A stretch of 64,000 bases of DNA from a virus, in IMG/VR virus record IMGVR_UViG_3300036791_000379, positions 32,182 to 96,181 of that record. One strand, written 5' to 3'. Every line of letters begins with the position of its first letter. Position 1 is the stretch's first letter. Both the position numbers and the translations under genes were made by a program. Positions 56,377 through 63,733 of this stretch are shown piece after piece. The notes below the pieces were generated by a model. The model was not told the origin of the DNA. It saw nothing but the letters and a program-made list of their open reading frames with translations, and ran no database searches.

Positions 56377-58040
56377 GCGACCTTCCTCCAGTCGGCTGGC
56401 ATCGCGTCGAGCGCCTTGCCGTACAGCTCGCGCTGCTTCGCGACGGCGTCGGCATACTTGGCCGGATCGGGCTTGACGCCGGTCGGCGCGCTCTCCCGCG
56501 AAACCTTGTAGAGGTCGTGGCCACCGCCGCCGTCCGGCGACTTCGCGTCCGCCATCTTCGGGTGCATCATTTGGATTTCGGCGATGATGCCGTTCGGCAG
56601 CCGCACGTTGGCGGAACGGTCGGCGTAGTTTTCGGCCGTCATCTTGAACGGCTCGGCCGCCACCTCGAAATGCTTGCCCAGCTCGGCGATGAGCTGGTCG
56701 GTCTGCTCCGGCTTGTCGACCAAGAACGTCGCGCGCGCGGTGTCGGTCACCGATGCGAGATTGCCGCCGCGCTCGACCGCCTTGTCCTGCACGCGCTTGA
56801 CACCGCTCTCGCTCTTGGTCTTCGGTCCGGGGTCCTTGAAGGTCAGCCCGAGCTTGGTGCCGATCTGCCGGCCGACGTCGCCGAGCGCCTTCTGGCCTTC
56901 GGCCGCGAGCCGCTTGACGTCATCGATGGTTTTGACCGGGGATTTTGCGATGAAGTCGTTCTTGACGGCTTTGGCGTGCTCGATCTTGCCGTCCTGCGGG
57001 GTCTTGACGCCGGGAGCGTAGCCGGCAACCGGGGCGCTGTCGGAGCCGCCGCCATCGGTCCAGCGGCCCTGATCGTCGCGCGGTTCGTCTTCGCTGAACT
57101 TGGCTAGAGGTCGCCGATGGCCCGCGCCTGATCGAGCGCCAGATTGATTTCCTGCTCGGTCAGCGGACGGCCCTTGCTCTTTTCCAGATAGTCGACGATC
57201 TGCTTTTCCGCCGGCAGCAAGCCGGCTTTCCGCTTTTGCGGCATCGTAATCGTCTGCGTAGTGCTTGCTTGGCTCATTAACTATCCAGTTGTCCTTTGAC
57301 GATTTCGCGCGCTCGATTGCGGCCTTCGCGTCATCGTTTAGATAGCCCTTCCAAGCCATAAAGACAACATCAGGTCGGCCGTGCTTTTCAATATCCCAGC
57401 CGTGCGCAAACTCCGGATTGAACTTGATGCGCCCGGTTTCTTCAAAGCCGAACTGGCGATAATAGCCGGGCAGATGGCCGTCATAGCAATCGAGCGTGCG
57501 CGCGCCCTTGCCGATCGCCTCGCCGACAAGGTCCGCCGCGATTCCCTTTGGCCCGCCGTTGTTGAACAGGTTCTGCAGATCGCCCTTCGGATCGATGGCG
57601 ACGCCGGCCGTCTTGTCCTTGGTGACGAGCAGTGTGTGGTCCGACAGATCGTCCGGCTTCAGCGGCGACAGGAATTGTGGACGTGTGGTCTTGTCGCGCG
57701 CCGCGATGAATGATTCCGGTGATGTCGAGACGAGTCCGGCAGGCGACTCGCCGTCGCCCGATCCGCCATCGCCTCCGCCGCCATCGGTCCACTGCCCTTG
57801 ATCATCGCGCGGCTCGTCTTCGTCGAAGCGATGCAGAAAGCGCTTGGTCGAGGCCTTCGCGGCCGGCGGCGCATGCAGCGCGGCGATCTCGGCGTCCGTC
57901 AATCCGATCTCTCTGGCGACGCTGTCGCTGATCCTCTGCGCCGCCGCGTCGTCACCGTCGTCGAGGATCGCGTCGTGAATCTTCGCGTCCCGCAACCGAT
58001 GATCCTCGATGTAAAACAGATCGCGCTCCAACATCGCCAT
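56319..58040 (-). CDS. Effector-like virion protein: GNAT-like segment plus RelA/SpoT-like domain (573 aa)
   Basis: ATG at 58040. Residues 1-70 are helical. A motif FDEDEPRDDQGQWTDGGG appears near residue 73 and again, as FSEDEPRDDQGRWTDGGG, near residue 315, suggesting that two genes were joined. The first module (about 130-245) has GNAT-like 'YYRQFGFEETGRI'. The second (about 345-530) has 'SVTDTARATFLV', 'VRLPNGIIAEIQMMHP' and HDLYK, the pattern of phage RelA/SpoT-like nucleotidyltransferase domains. The stretch between them is low-complexity and overlaps a small out-of-frame gene (57104-57277). Confidence 0.75.
   Translation of the reverse strand: MAMLERDLFYIEDHRLRDAKIHDAILDDGDDAAAQRISDSVAREIGLTDAEIAALHAPPAAKASTKRFLHRFDEDEPRDDQGQWTDGGGGDGGSGDGESPAGLVSTSPESFIAARDKTTRPQFLSPLKPDDLSDHTLLVTKDKTAGVAIDPKGDLQNLFNNGGPKGIAADLVGEAIGKGARTLDCYDGHLPGYYRQFGFEETGRIKFNPEFAHGWDIEKHGRPDVVFMAWKGYLNDDAKAAIERAKSSKDNWIVNEPSKHYADDYDAAKAESRLAAGGKADRRLSGKEQGPSADRAGNQSGARSGAGHRRPLAKFSEDEPRDDQGRWTDGGGSDSAPVAGYAPGVKTPQDGKIEHAKAVKNDFIAKSPVKTIDDVKRLAAEGQKALGDVGRQIGTKLGLTFKDPGPKTKSESGVKRVQDKAVERGGNLASVTDTARATFLVDKPEQTDQLIAELGKHFEVAAEPFKMTAENYADRSANVRLPNGIIAEIQMMHPKMADAKSPDGGGGHDLYKVSRESAPTGVKPDPAKYADAVAKQRELYGKALDAMPADWRKVAYELAKALFGRLGKFGKAR
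57104..57277 (-). CDS. Small embedded gene, out of frame inside the effector gene (57 aa)
   Basis: ATG at 57277, TAG at 57104-57106, in a different frame from the surrounding gene. The peptide MSQASTTQTITMPQKRK then LLPAEKQIVDYLEKSKGRPLTEQEI and ending QARAIGDL looks like a genuine small helical protein; the GRPLTEQEIN...QARAIG ending recurs in phage proteins I recall. The large gene's own translation across this stretch is low-complexity Arg/Gly/Ser/Ala, which supports this as the ancestral coding frame. Confidence 0.6.
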   Translation of the reverse strand: MSQASTTQTITMPQKRKAGLLPAEKQIVDYLEKSKGRPLTEQEINLALDQARAIGDL

Positions 58041-58160
58041 GACCTGCTCTCACCGTTGAGTGACTGCCATTCGTCCCCTGCTCCAGCTTCCGCGAACGGC
58101 GCTCGACCTTGCTTCTCCAGCGCGCCACCATGCGCGCAACGCCATCGCAAAACCGGCAAG

Positions 58161-58490
58161 TCACCGTCGACCCGCCCGGTTCGCCGGATGTCGCGGATCG
58201 GTCGGCCAGCCGTCGTCGTCGATGTCCTGCGTATAGCCGTGCATGTCGATGCGTCGCTTGTGGATGTCGTGGCAGTCGAAGCAGAGCGACTGCAGCGCGC
58301 CCATCACGAATTTATTCCAGTCGCCATTGTGCGGCTCGACGTGGTCGGCGACGCGCGCCACCGTGACAATGCCGCGCTCCGCGCAGAACTTGCACAGCGG
58401 ATGGGCGTTGAGCTGCAGCCGGCGGCGGCGCTTCCAGAACCCGGTGTCGTAGAAGTGTTGCCACTGGGTCCGGGTCGAGCTTTCGTCCAT
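58161..58490 (-). CDS. HNH endonuclease (109 aa)
   Basis: ATG at 58490, overlapping the endolysin stop. 'HPLCKFCAERG', 'ADHVEPHNGD' and 'LQSLCFDCHDIHK' form the HNH motif with two CxxC zinc knuckles. HNH proteins near terminase genes assist packaging in HK97-like phages. Confidence 0.9.
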   Translation of the reverse strand: MDESSTRTQWQHFYDTGFWKRRRRLQLNAHPLCKFCAERGIVTVARVADHVEPHNGDWNKFVMGALQSLCFDCHDIHKRRIDMHGYTQDIDDDGWPTDPRHPANRAGRR

Positions 58491-59620
58491 CAGGCGACGA
58501 ACTCCCAGTCGACCTCGCCCATGCCGTCGATGCCGATCGCGCTGGCGAGCGCGGGTGACAGGTCGATGCCCGCGCCGTTGGTCTCGCGTCCGCTCATGTC
58601 GGTGCCGCTCTCGGCCTGCGGTCGCGTGCCGTTGCTCCAGTACGGATCGTCGGTGTTCCACGGCCCGACATCCTCGATCGTGGCCGTCGCCGATTTCCCG
58701 GTCGCGCGATTGTAGACGCGGACCTGCGGTCGCTCGCCCTCGATGCGGTCCGGCAATGCGATGTAGAGATCGGTGTCGTTGAGCACCTTGTCCGGATCAT
58801 AGGCGCTGGTGTTGTAGTCGCCCTCGCCGCCGAACACGCTGGCGATGATGCCGCACTGGTTTGGCGGAATGCTCGGCGCGTTGTGAAAGTCCTGTCCGTT
58901 GATCGACAACGTGACGTCGCCATGCATGGCGATCTGCAGGGTGACGACGTTGCGGCAGCGCGGGCCGCCCGTGACGCGCTGTCCGTTGATGATGATGGTG
59001 ACGTCGCCTTCGACCGCGCCGAGAATGTCGACCCGGTTGTCGCCGGTCAGATCGGGCGGCGGCTCCGGCTCCGGCCGCTCCGGCCTTTCGGGCGGGGCCT
59101 CGACCTCGCGTCCGGAGATCGCATCGGCGATCGCGGCGCAGATCGCGTCGAAGTTCGCGCGATACAGATCGGCATCGGCGGCGGAGTCGACGAAGCAGGT
59201 CTCGATCAGGATCGCCGGCTCTTCCGTGCTGTTGAGGAAGAACAGGTCGTCGCGATATTTCTCGCCGCGTTCGATGAAGTCGCCGGCCTCGACGATGGCG
59301 CTGCAAACCTCTTCGGCCAGCTCGGCCTGCGTGACGTAGAGCACCTCGCAGCCCATCGGCTTGGTCGTGGTCTCGTAGGCGTTGAAGTGGACGCTGACAT
59401 CGAGATCGCGCTGCTGCGCGTTGTGAAAATTCACGATGGTGTTGAGGTTCTCGTTCTGCGACGTCGAGGTGTCGTCGTGGAACGTCTCGACCGCGACGCC
59501 GCGCCTGCGCAGCTCGTCGGCCACCTCCTCGACCACCCGGCGCGCTTCATCGACCTCGTCGAGATAGCCGCTCGCGCCGCGAACATACTTGCCGTGGCCG
59601 GATGAAATCACGACGTCCAT
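58490..59620 (-). CDS. Endolysin: N-acetylmuramoyl-L-alanine amidase with C-terminal barwin-like domain
   Basis: 376 aa, ATG at 59620. SSGHGK, 'DVSVHFNAY' and 'ILIETCFVD' are the Zn-binding His, His and catalytic Glu motifs of Amidase_3. After a Pro/Glu hinge (about residues 175-195), the C-terminal part with 'NGQRV', 'GIIASVFGG' and 'VRVYNRATGKSATATIEDVGPW' is RlpA/barwin-like double-psi barrel. Cleaves the peptide cross-bridge from glycan at lysis. Confidence 0.9.
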   Translation of the reverse strand: MDVVISSGHGKYVRGASGYLDEVDEARRVVEEVADELRRRGVAVETFHDDTSTSQNENLNTIVNFHNAQQRDLDVSVHFNAYETTTKPMGCEVLYVTQAELAEEVCSAIVEAGDFIERGEKYRDDLFFLNSTEEPAILIETCFVDSAADADLYRANFDAICAAIADAISGREVEAPPERPERPEPEPPPDLTGDNRVDILGAVEGDVTIIINGQRVTGGPRCRNVVTLQIAMHGDVTLSINGQDFHNAPSIPPNQCGIIASVFGGEGDYNTSAYDPDKVLNDTDLYIALPDRIEGERPQVRVYNRATGKSATATIEDVGPWNTDDPYWSNGTRPQAESGTDMSGRETNGAGIDLSPALASAIGIDGMGEVDWEFVA

Positions 59621-59622
59621 GG

Positions 59623-59880
59623 TCATACACTCCGTCGAAAGGCGTCGCCGGCTGCGGCGCTGAAGTCGTCCGCCGTCAGTCCGAGATGATCGCGGGCGAG
59701 GCGCGCGGCGATCCCAAGCAGGGAGGCCACCTCGACCGCCGCGCGCTTGTCCTGCGACAGGAGCAACTCGGTCTGGCGCAGCTGTTCAACGATGTGCCGC
59801 AGCACACCGTTGCAAGTCGTGGCGTAGGCCTCGGCCGTGTTCAGCTCGTGCGGCTTCCAGTCGTCGCGGTTCACGACCAC
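59623..59880 (-). CDS. Hypothetical protein upstream of the endolysin (85 aa)
   Basis: ATG at 59880. All-helical, without a membrane segment, with RHIVEQLRQTELLLSQDK in the middle. It overlaps the small membrane protein gene by ten bases. Could be a lysis accessory, but no evidence beyond position. Confidence 0.65.
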   Translation of the reverse strand: MVVNRDDWKPHELNTAEAYATTCNGVLRHIVEQLRQTELLLSQDKRAAVEVASLLGIAARLARDHLGLTADDFSAAAGDAFRRSV

Positions 59881-59969
59881 ACCAGCAGCCCGACCGCCAC
59901 GATCACCGTGGCGGCAAGCAAAACCACGACCAGCACGGTGAGTTTGGCGTCATCATCGATCGGCTTCAC
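59871..59969 (-). CDS. Single-pass membrane peptide, candidate pinholin-like protein (32 aa)
   Basis: GTG at 59969, with GGAG ten bases upstream. VKPIDDDAKL followed by a hydrophobic segment LVVVLLAATVIVAVGLLV is a single transmembrane helix, located directly before the endolysin. Holin-like role is inferred. Confidence 0.55.
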   Translation of the reverse strand: MKPIDDDAKLTVLVVVLLAATVIVAVGLLVWS

Positions 59970-60110
59970 TCTCACAACTCCGTGACCCTTGCGCGGCTGC
60001 GTTTCGCGAATGTGATGCGATCGATCCGCGAGCGCTCGCTCTGCATTTTCCGAGTCAAGAAGTTTTTTCTGTGACGGTTTCTGCAATCCGTCAAGCACGT
60101 CACACTGGCG

Positions 60111-60154
60111 TATACGACAAATCGCCGATTTGGCGAAAGACGGTTTGCTATACT
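60111..60154 (+). promoter_or_regulatory. Putative promoter of the 60220 gene
   Basis: An extended -10 (TTTGC-TATACT, 60149-60154) lacks a clear -35. A TATACGAC half-operator lies at 60111-60118, about 30 bp upstream, in a position like the upstream half-site of the other promoters. The rest of the 59970-60219 gap shows no gene. Confidence 0.45.
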
Positions 60155-60219
60155 TCTCCACGCGCGGACAGGAGTGTCCGTCGCAGGCTGTTTGAAACTG
60201 TGAAGAAGAAAGGAAGACT

Positions 60220-60699
60220 ATGACCAAGAGAGATGCTCTTGCCGCCATCAATCAATTCGTGGCGGACGAGACAACGGCGCGGCCCTTCAGAAAAGGAGAC
60301 CGTGTCCGGCTCCTTCGACTCGACGGTACGCTGAGCGACGAAGTCGTGACGCTGCACGATCTCTGGGGTGACGAAACCAACCCCCGGAATGCATCGTTCA
60401 TCGAGGGAGTCGAACAGCTCTGGCACACCGACCTGATGCGGCACGAAGACGACAGCTCCCCTGTCGTCGTCCCTGATGGTGGCGTCTGGTACATCGCCAG
60501 AGGCAACAACATGGGCTGGGGCCGCGCGCAGTCGGAGAAGCAGGCGATTGCCAACATGCGGCGGAACGGCGGCAAGGTGACAGCCTATGTCGTCGCCCGC
60601 GTCAGCAAGTGGACCACCGTCACCGGCATGGGCTCGCTGAGCTACCCGTCGGGCATCGAGCCGGTCGAGACCAAGACGGTCGACCCGAAGAAGACCTGA
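60220..60699 (+). CDS. Hypothetical protein (159 aa), lone rightward gene among late genes
   Basis: ATG at 60220 with GAAAGGAAG upstream. N-terminal helix, then 'FRKGDRVRLLRLDG' (small barrel) and 'DGGVWYIARGNNMGWG'. No family is recognised. It has its own terminator and a possible own promoter, so it is a moron-like unit expressed apart from the late operon. Confidence 0.75.
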   Translation: MTKRDALAAINQFVADETTARPFRKGDRVRLLRLDGTLSDEVVTLHDLWGDETNPRNASFIEGVEQLWHTDLMRHEDDSSPVVVPDGGVWYIARGNNMGWGRAQSEKQAIANMRRNGGKVTAYVVARVSKWTTVTGMGSLSYPSGIEPVETKTVDPKKT

Positions 60700-60707
60700 C
60701 ACCAACA

Positions 60708-60735
60708 CCCCGCGCTACCAAGCGCGGGGTTTTTT
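60708..60735 (+). terminator. Rho-independent terminator after the 60220 gene
   Basis: CCCCGCGC (60708-60715), loop TACCAA, GCGCGGGG (60722-60729), then six Ts. Confidence 0.92.
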
Positions 60736-60827
60736 CACACCAGCGTGTAGATCAGCACTGCGACCGCGAGCAGCGCCAGTCCGATCATGATGTAAACGAC
60801 GCGGTCGTCGTTGAACGGAGAGGCCAC
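60735..60827 (-). CDS. Membrane micro-protein (30 aa)
   Basis: GTG at 60827, overlapping nothing but starting just after the stop of the 60830 gene. VASPFNDDRVVYIMIGLALLAVAVLIYTLV has a charged N-terminus and a single transmembrane helix. Small single-helix proteins near lysis genes can be holin-type; unproven. Confidence 0.55.
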   Translation of the reverse strand: MASPFNDDRVVYIMIGLALLAVAVLIYTLV

Positions 60828-60829
60828 AC

Positions 60830-61330
60830 TCAGCGAGGTTCAGGCTGCGGCACCGGCTGCTGATCGGGATGCGGTCCCTCGGGCGCGCCGAGCGGCTGGA
60901 TCATGCCGGCCACCGCCTCGCCGGCCACCACCTCGATGTCGCACAGCGTGATCAACTCGCGCACGCCATCGCCGAGATCGGCATCGGCCGTCGCTTGGAC
61001 CTGCGCCTGTCCGGCCGCGCCGACCGCCCGGACGCGGCAGACGGTGGAGTCGACGGGGTCGACCTCGACCGTGAGCATGGTGTCGTCGGACGTCTCCCAA
61101 CTCACCTCGCCGTCGACCTTGGCCTTGTTGCCGTTGGCGTCGACATAGCCGACTTGCATTCTCACGGAGAACTCGACGGGCAGCGTGTACATGACATGGT
61201 CCCCTTCTGCGGTGATGGTGAATTGTTCAAACGTGACGGTCAGCAGCTGCTTGCCGGCTGGAGGCGCGGCGACCTGCATGAGCTGCAGCGGATTTTTGAA
61301 GACGATCTCGACGCGAGACAGATCAACCAT
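60830..61330 (-). CDS. Ig-like domain protein (166 aa)
   Basis: ATG at 61330. 'YVDANGNKAKVDGEVSWETSDD' and 'VEVDPVDSTVCRVRAVGAAGQAQVQATADADLG' (in parts) follow the BIG2-type Ig-like fold. A Pro-rich C-terminus follows. Such proteins occur as virion decorations; role inferred. Confidence 0.7.
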   Translation of the reverse strand: MVDLSRVEIVFKNPLQLMQVAAPPAGKQLLTVTFEQFTITAEGDHVMYTLPVEFSVRMQVGYVDANGNKAKVDGEVSWETSDDTMLTVEVDPVDSTVCRVRAVGAAGQAQVQATADADLGDGVRELITLCDIEVVAGEAVAGMIQPLGAPEGPHPDQQPVPQPEPR

Positions 61331-61640
61331 TGTAGCTCTCGGGCCAATCGCACAGCGGCACGGTCCGGCCGTTCAGTGCGTGCGGGTTGTCGCCACAAAA
61401 TTCTATCATCCCGTTCTTGATGAAGTAGTGACACAGCGTTTCTTGCCTGCCGTCTTCATCGGTCATGAAGCAGCGGATCGACGGATGAAACGTCGGCCGC
61501 TCCAGATCGCCGTTGAAGCTCCAGATCGCGCCGTAGCGGTTGCGCTCTGCAGTGGCGATGCCGTGCGGCTGGTCGCAGGCCGGGCACCAGTGATGATACC
61601 CGGAGACGACGTCTCCAATCCGGTACGGGCGCAGCTTCAT
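61323..61640 (-). CDS. DUF6527-type phage protein (105 aa)
   Basis: ATG at 61640. 'WCPACDQPHGI', 'IWSFNGDLERPTFHPSI', 'CHYFIKNGMIEFCGD' and 'LNGRTVPLCDWPE' define this family, which usually neighbours terminase. A zinc site from the Cys/His residues is likely. Confidence 0.83.
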   Translation of the reverse strand: MKLRPYRIGDVVSGYHHWCPACDQPHGIATAERNRYGAIWSFNGDLERPTFHPSIRCFMTDEDGRQETLCHYFIKNGMIEFCGDNPHALNGRTVPLCDWPESYNG

Positions 61641-61646
61641 GGATGC

Positions 61647-63230
61647 TCATCCGATCAGCGCCTCGATGTCGATCGGCTTGGTGTTGACGCGGTCGCGCGA
61701 TCGGAAGCCCAGCATCATGGCGAGCGCCACCGCGCCATCGATGCGGAAGCGCGCCTTGTCCTTGTCGAGCTTGCGGTTGCCGGCCGGATCAGTCGTCGCC
61801 ACCGCGTTCGCCATGTTCCAGTTCAGCACCGGGCTGTTCGGATGGATCAGCTGGCGCTCGACCACGGCCAGCTCCAGCGCGTCGATCGCCGGACCCATGT
61901 CGCGGTAGCCCTGACCCCACGGCACGAGGCGAAGACCATCGCCCGGCTTGGTGCCTTCGACGTCCTCGTAGGCCGATAGCCCGATGCGATCGAACTCGCG
62001 CAGCAGGTCTTTGATGCGCCAGCGATCGTAGGCGAGGCCCTTGACCTTGTAGATCGTGGTCAGCTCGGCGACCTTGCGCGCAATCGCCTCGGGGTCGATC
62101 GAGCGGCCCTGTGTGACGTTGAGGTGCTCGGACTTGAGCCATTGCTCGTAGCGATGCGAGCCGGCACCGAAGTCGCGCAGCGAATGGACGTCGAGCTGGT
62201 CGGCCGGTTTCCAGAACAGCGGCAGCACGCGCACCGGCTCGATCGCCGAGCCGACCACGAGCGCGGTCAGATCGACCACACTCGACAGGTCGAGCGCCAT
62301 GTAGACGTCCTCGCCGGGCACCAACGCGGAACGATCGGGGCCGGCGCAGGCCATCCACTCGGCGCGTGAGATCAGCGTCGAGACCGGCGACACGCGCTGG
62401 TTCAGGAACAGGTTGCGGACCTTCGGCTCCTCGGCCGGCAGGCGCTTGGCCTTGCGCACCGCCGCGACGAGGTCCTCGCGGTTGCGGAATTTGCCGAGAC
62501 CGGGGTTCGCCTTCTTCCACTGCTTCTCGTCGTCGAGTTCGCAATCCTCGTCGGCGGCGTACAGGTGGCAGACGATCGAGGGATCAATCCCGGACAGGCC
62601 GTCATCGATCAGCTTCGACAGCACATGCTCGGGATCGTTCGACTGGGTCGAGATCACGATGAACAGCGGCTCGTTGCGCGCGCCGAACGCGGTATCGAGC
62701 ACGTCATAGAGATCGCGGTTGCGGGCCTGCGCCAGCTCGTCATAGATCGCGACGCTCGGCAGCAGCCCGTGCTTGGTGGTGACCTCGCTTGAGACCGCGC
62801 GATAGACGCTGCCGGTGCGCCGCGCCACCATGGTCTTGGTCGACGGCACGATCTCGATCTGCTCGCGCAGCTCGGGCTCCAGCTCGACGATCTGGCGCGC
62901 GAACTTGAACACGATCGCCGCCTGCTCGCGATCGTTGGCGGCGGAATAAATCTCGCCGTTCACGATCGCCTCGGGACCGACCAGATGTGCCAGCACGATG
63001 CAGGCGATCAGTGCGGTCTTGCCGTTCTTGCGCGCGATCGACAGGATCGCCCGGCGCACCACGCGGTTGAGGCCGTAGTGTGGCTCATAGATCGCGCGAA
63101 TGAACGCCTTCTGGAAAGCGTCGAGCACGAACAGCTTGCCCTGCCCGATGCCGCTCGGCACCGTCAGGCGCTCGATGAACTCGATCACCCTCGCGGCGCG
63201 GTCCCGCTTGCGCGTGGGCGCGACGATCAC
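61647..63230 (-). CDS. Terminase large subunit
   Basis: GTG at 63230 overlaps the small-subunit stop by four bases; a longer upstream frame is a shadow. 527 aa. 'ILSIARKNGKTAL' (about residues 62-74) is the ATPase Walker A, VAIYDEL (about 160-166) the Walker B, and IVISTQ (about 191-196) the coupling motif. Later 'VYMALDLSSVVDLTAL' begins the RNase H-like nuclease with its first Asp. It drives DNA packaging, HK97/P27-group type. Confidence 0.95.
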   Translation of the reverse strand: MIVAPTRKRDRAARVIEFIERLTVPSGIGQGKLFVLDAFQKAFIRAIYEPHYGLNRVVRRAILSIARKNGKTALIACIVLAHLVGPEAIVNGEIYSAANDREQAAIVFKFARQIVELEPELREQIEIVPSTKTMVARRTGSVYRAVSSEVTTKHGLLPSVAIYDELAQARNRDLYDVLDTAFGARNEPLFIVISTQSNDPEHVLSKLIDDGLSGIDPSIVCHLYAADEDCELDDEKQWKKANPGLGKFRNREDLVAAVRKAKRLPAEEPKVRNLFLNQRVSPVSTLISRAEWMACAGPDRSALVPGEDVYMALDLSSVVDLTALVVGSAIEPVRVLPLFWKPADQLDVHSLRDFGAGSHRYEQWLKSEHLNVTQGRSIDPEAIARKVAELTTIYKVKGLAYDRWRIKDLLREFDRIGLSAYEDVEGTKPGDGLRLVPWGQGYRDMGPAIDALELAVVERQLIHPNSPVLNWNMANAVATTDPAGNRKLDKDKARFRIDGAVALAMMLGFRSRDRVNTKPIDIEALIG

Positions 63231-63733
63231 GACTGGTTGGCGAGCAGCCCGGAGAATTTGCGCTCGGCTTCCTCGCCCGACGCGGTGCCATTGACGCGGG
63301 TGCGGCTCGACGGCGTGAAACCGAACTCGACGCAGAACCGCATCAGGTTCAGCGAAGCATTGGCCGCGATCTTCACCAGCGGGTTGGTGATGTGGCCGCC
63401 GTTCGCGCCCTCGACCAGCAGGCCGCGATGCTTCGGGTTTTCCTGCGCCATCTCGTACAGGGCGTCCTCGGCCTCGCACCAGCGCGCATAGGCGAGGCAG
63501 TACAGCGACAGCGGCCGGTAGTCGGCGATCGTTAGGATGCCCAGCCGGTGCAGCTCCGGCGCGATCCGGTTCCACTCCTCTCGGGCCACCTCCGACCGGC
63601 GGATGTGGTGAGGTGCCGGCGGGCACTCCGCCTCGACCAGTGGCTGGATTTCGCCCTTCGGCAGCGGCCGGTGCCCGGTATTGCCGCGCAACAGCTTCAG
63701 CTGCGTCGGAACTGCTTTTGCGCCGCGCATCAT
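63227..63733 (-). CDS. Terminase small subunit (P27 family)
   Basis: 168 aa, ATG at 63733 with AGGAG upstream. 'RGAKAVPTQLKLLRGNTGHRPLP', 'PPAPHHI', 'EWNRIAPELHRLGILTIADYRPLSLYCLAYARWCEAE' (in parts) are P27-family signatures. It recognises the packaging site, probably the repeats just upstream. Confidence 0.93.
   Translation of the reverse strand: MMRGAKAVPTQLKLLRGNTGHRPLPKGEIQPLVEAECPPAPHHIRRSEVAREEWNRIAPELHRLGILTIADYRPLSLYCLAYARWCEAEDALYEMAQENPKHRGLLVEGANGGHITNPLVKIAANASLNLMRFCVEFGFTPSSRTRVNGTASGEEAERKFSGLLANQS

Noticed and set aside
58041-58160. Small gene between the HNH nuclease and the effector gene
   Set aside because: Only Arg-rich frames without a ribosome site are open in this 120 bp gap.
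61647-63626. Terminase large subunit starting at 63626
   Set aside because: The first 132 codons lie in the wrong frame over the small subunit gene and are Arg/Pro/Gly-rich; the coupled GTG at 63230 is the right start.
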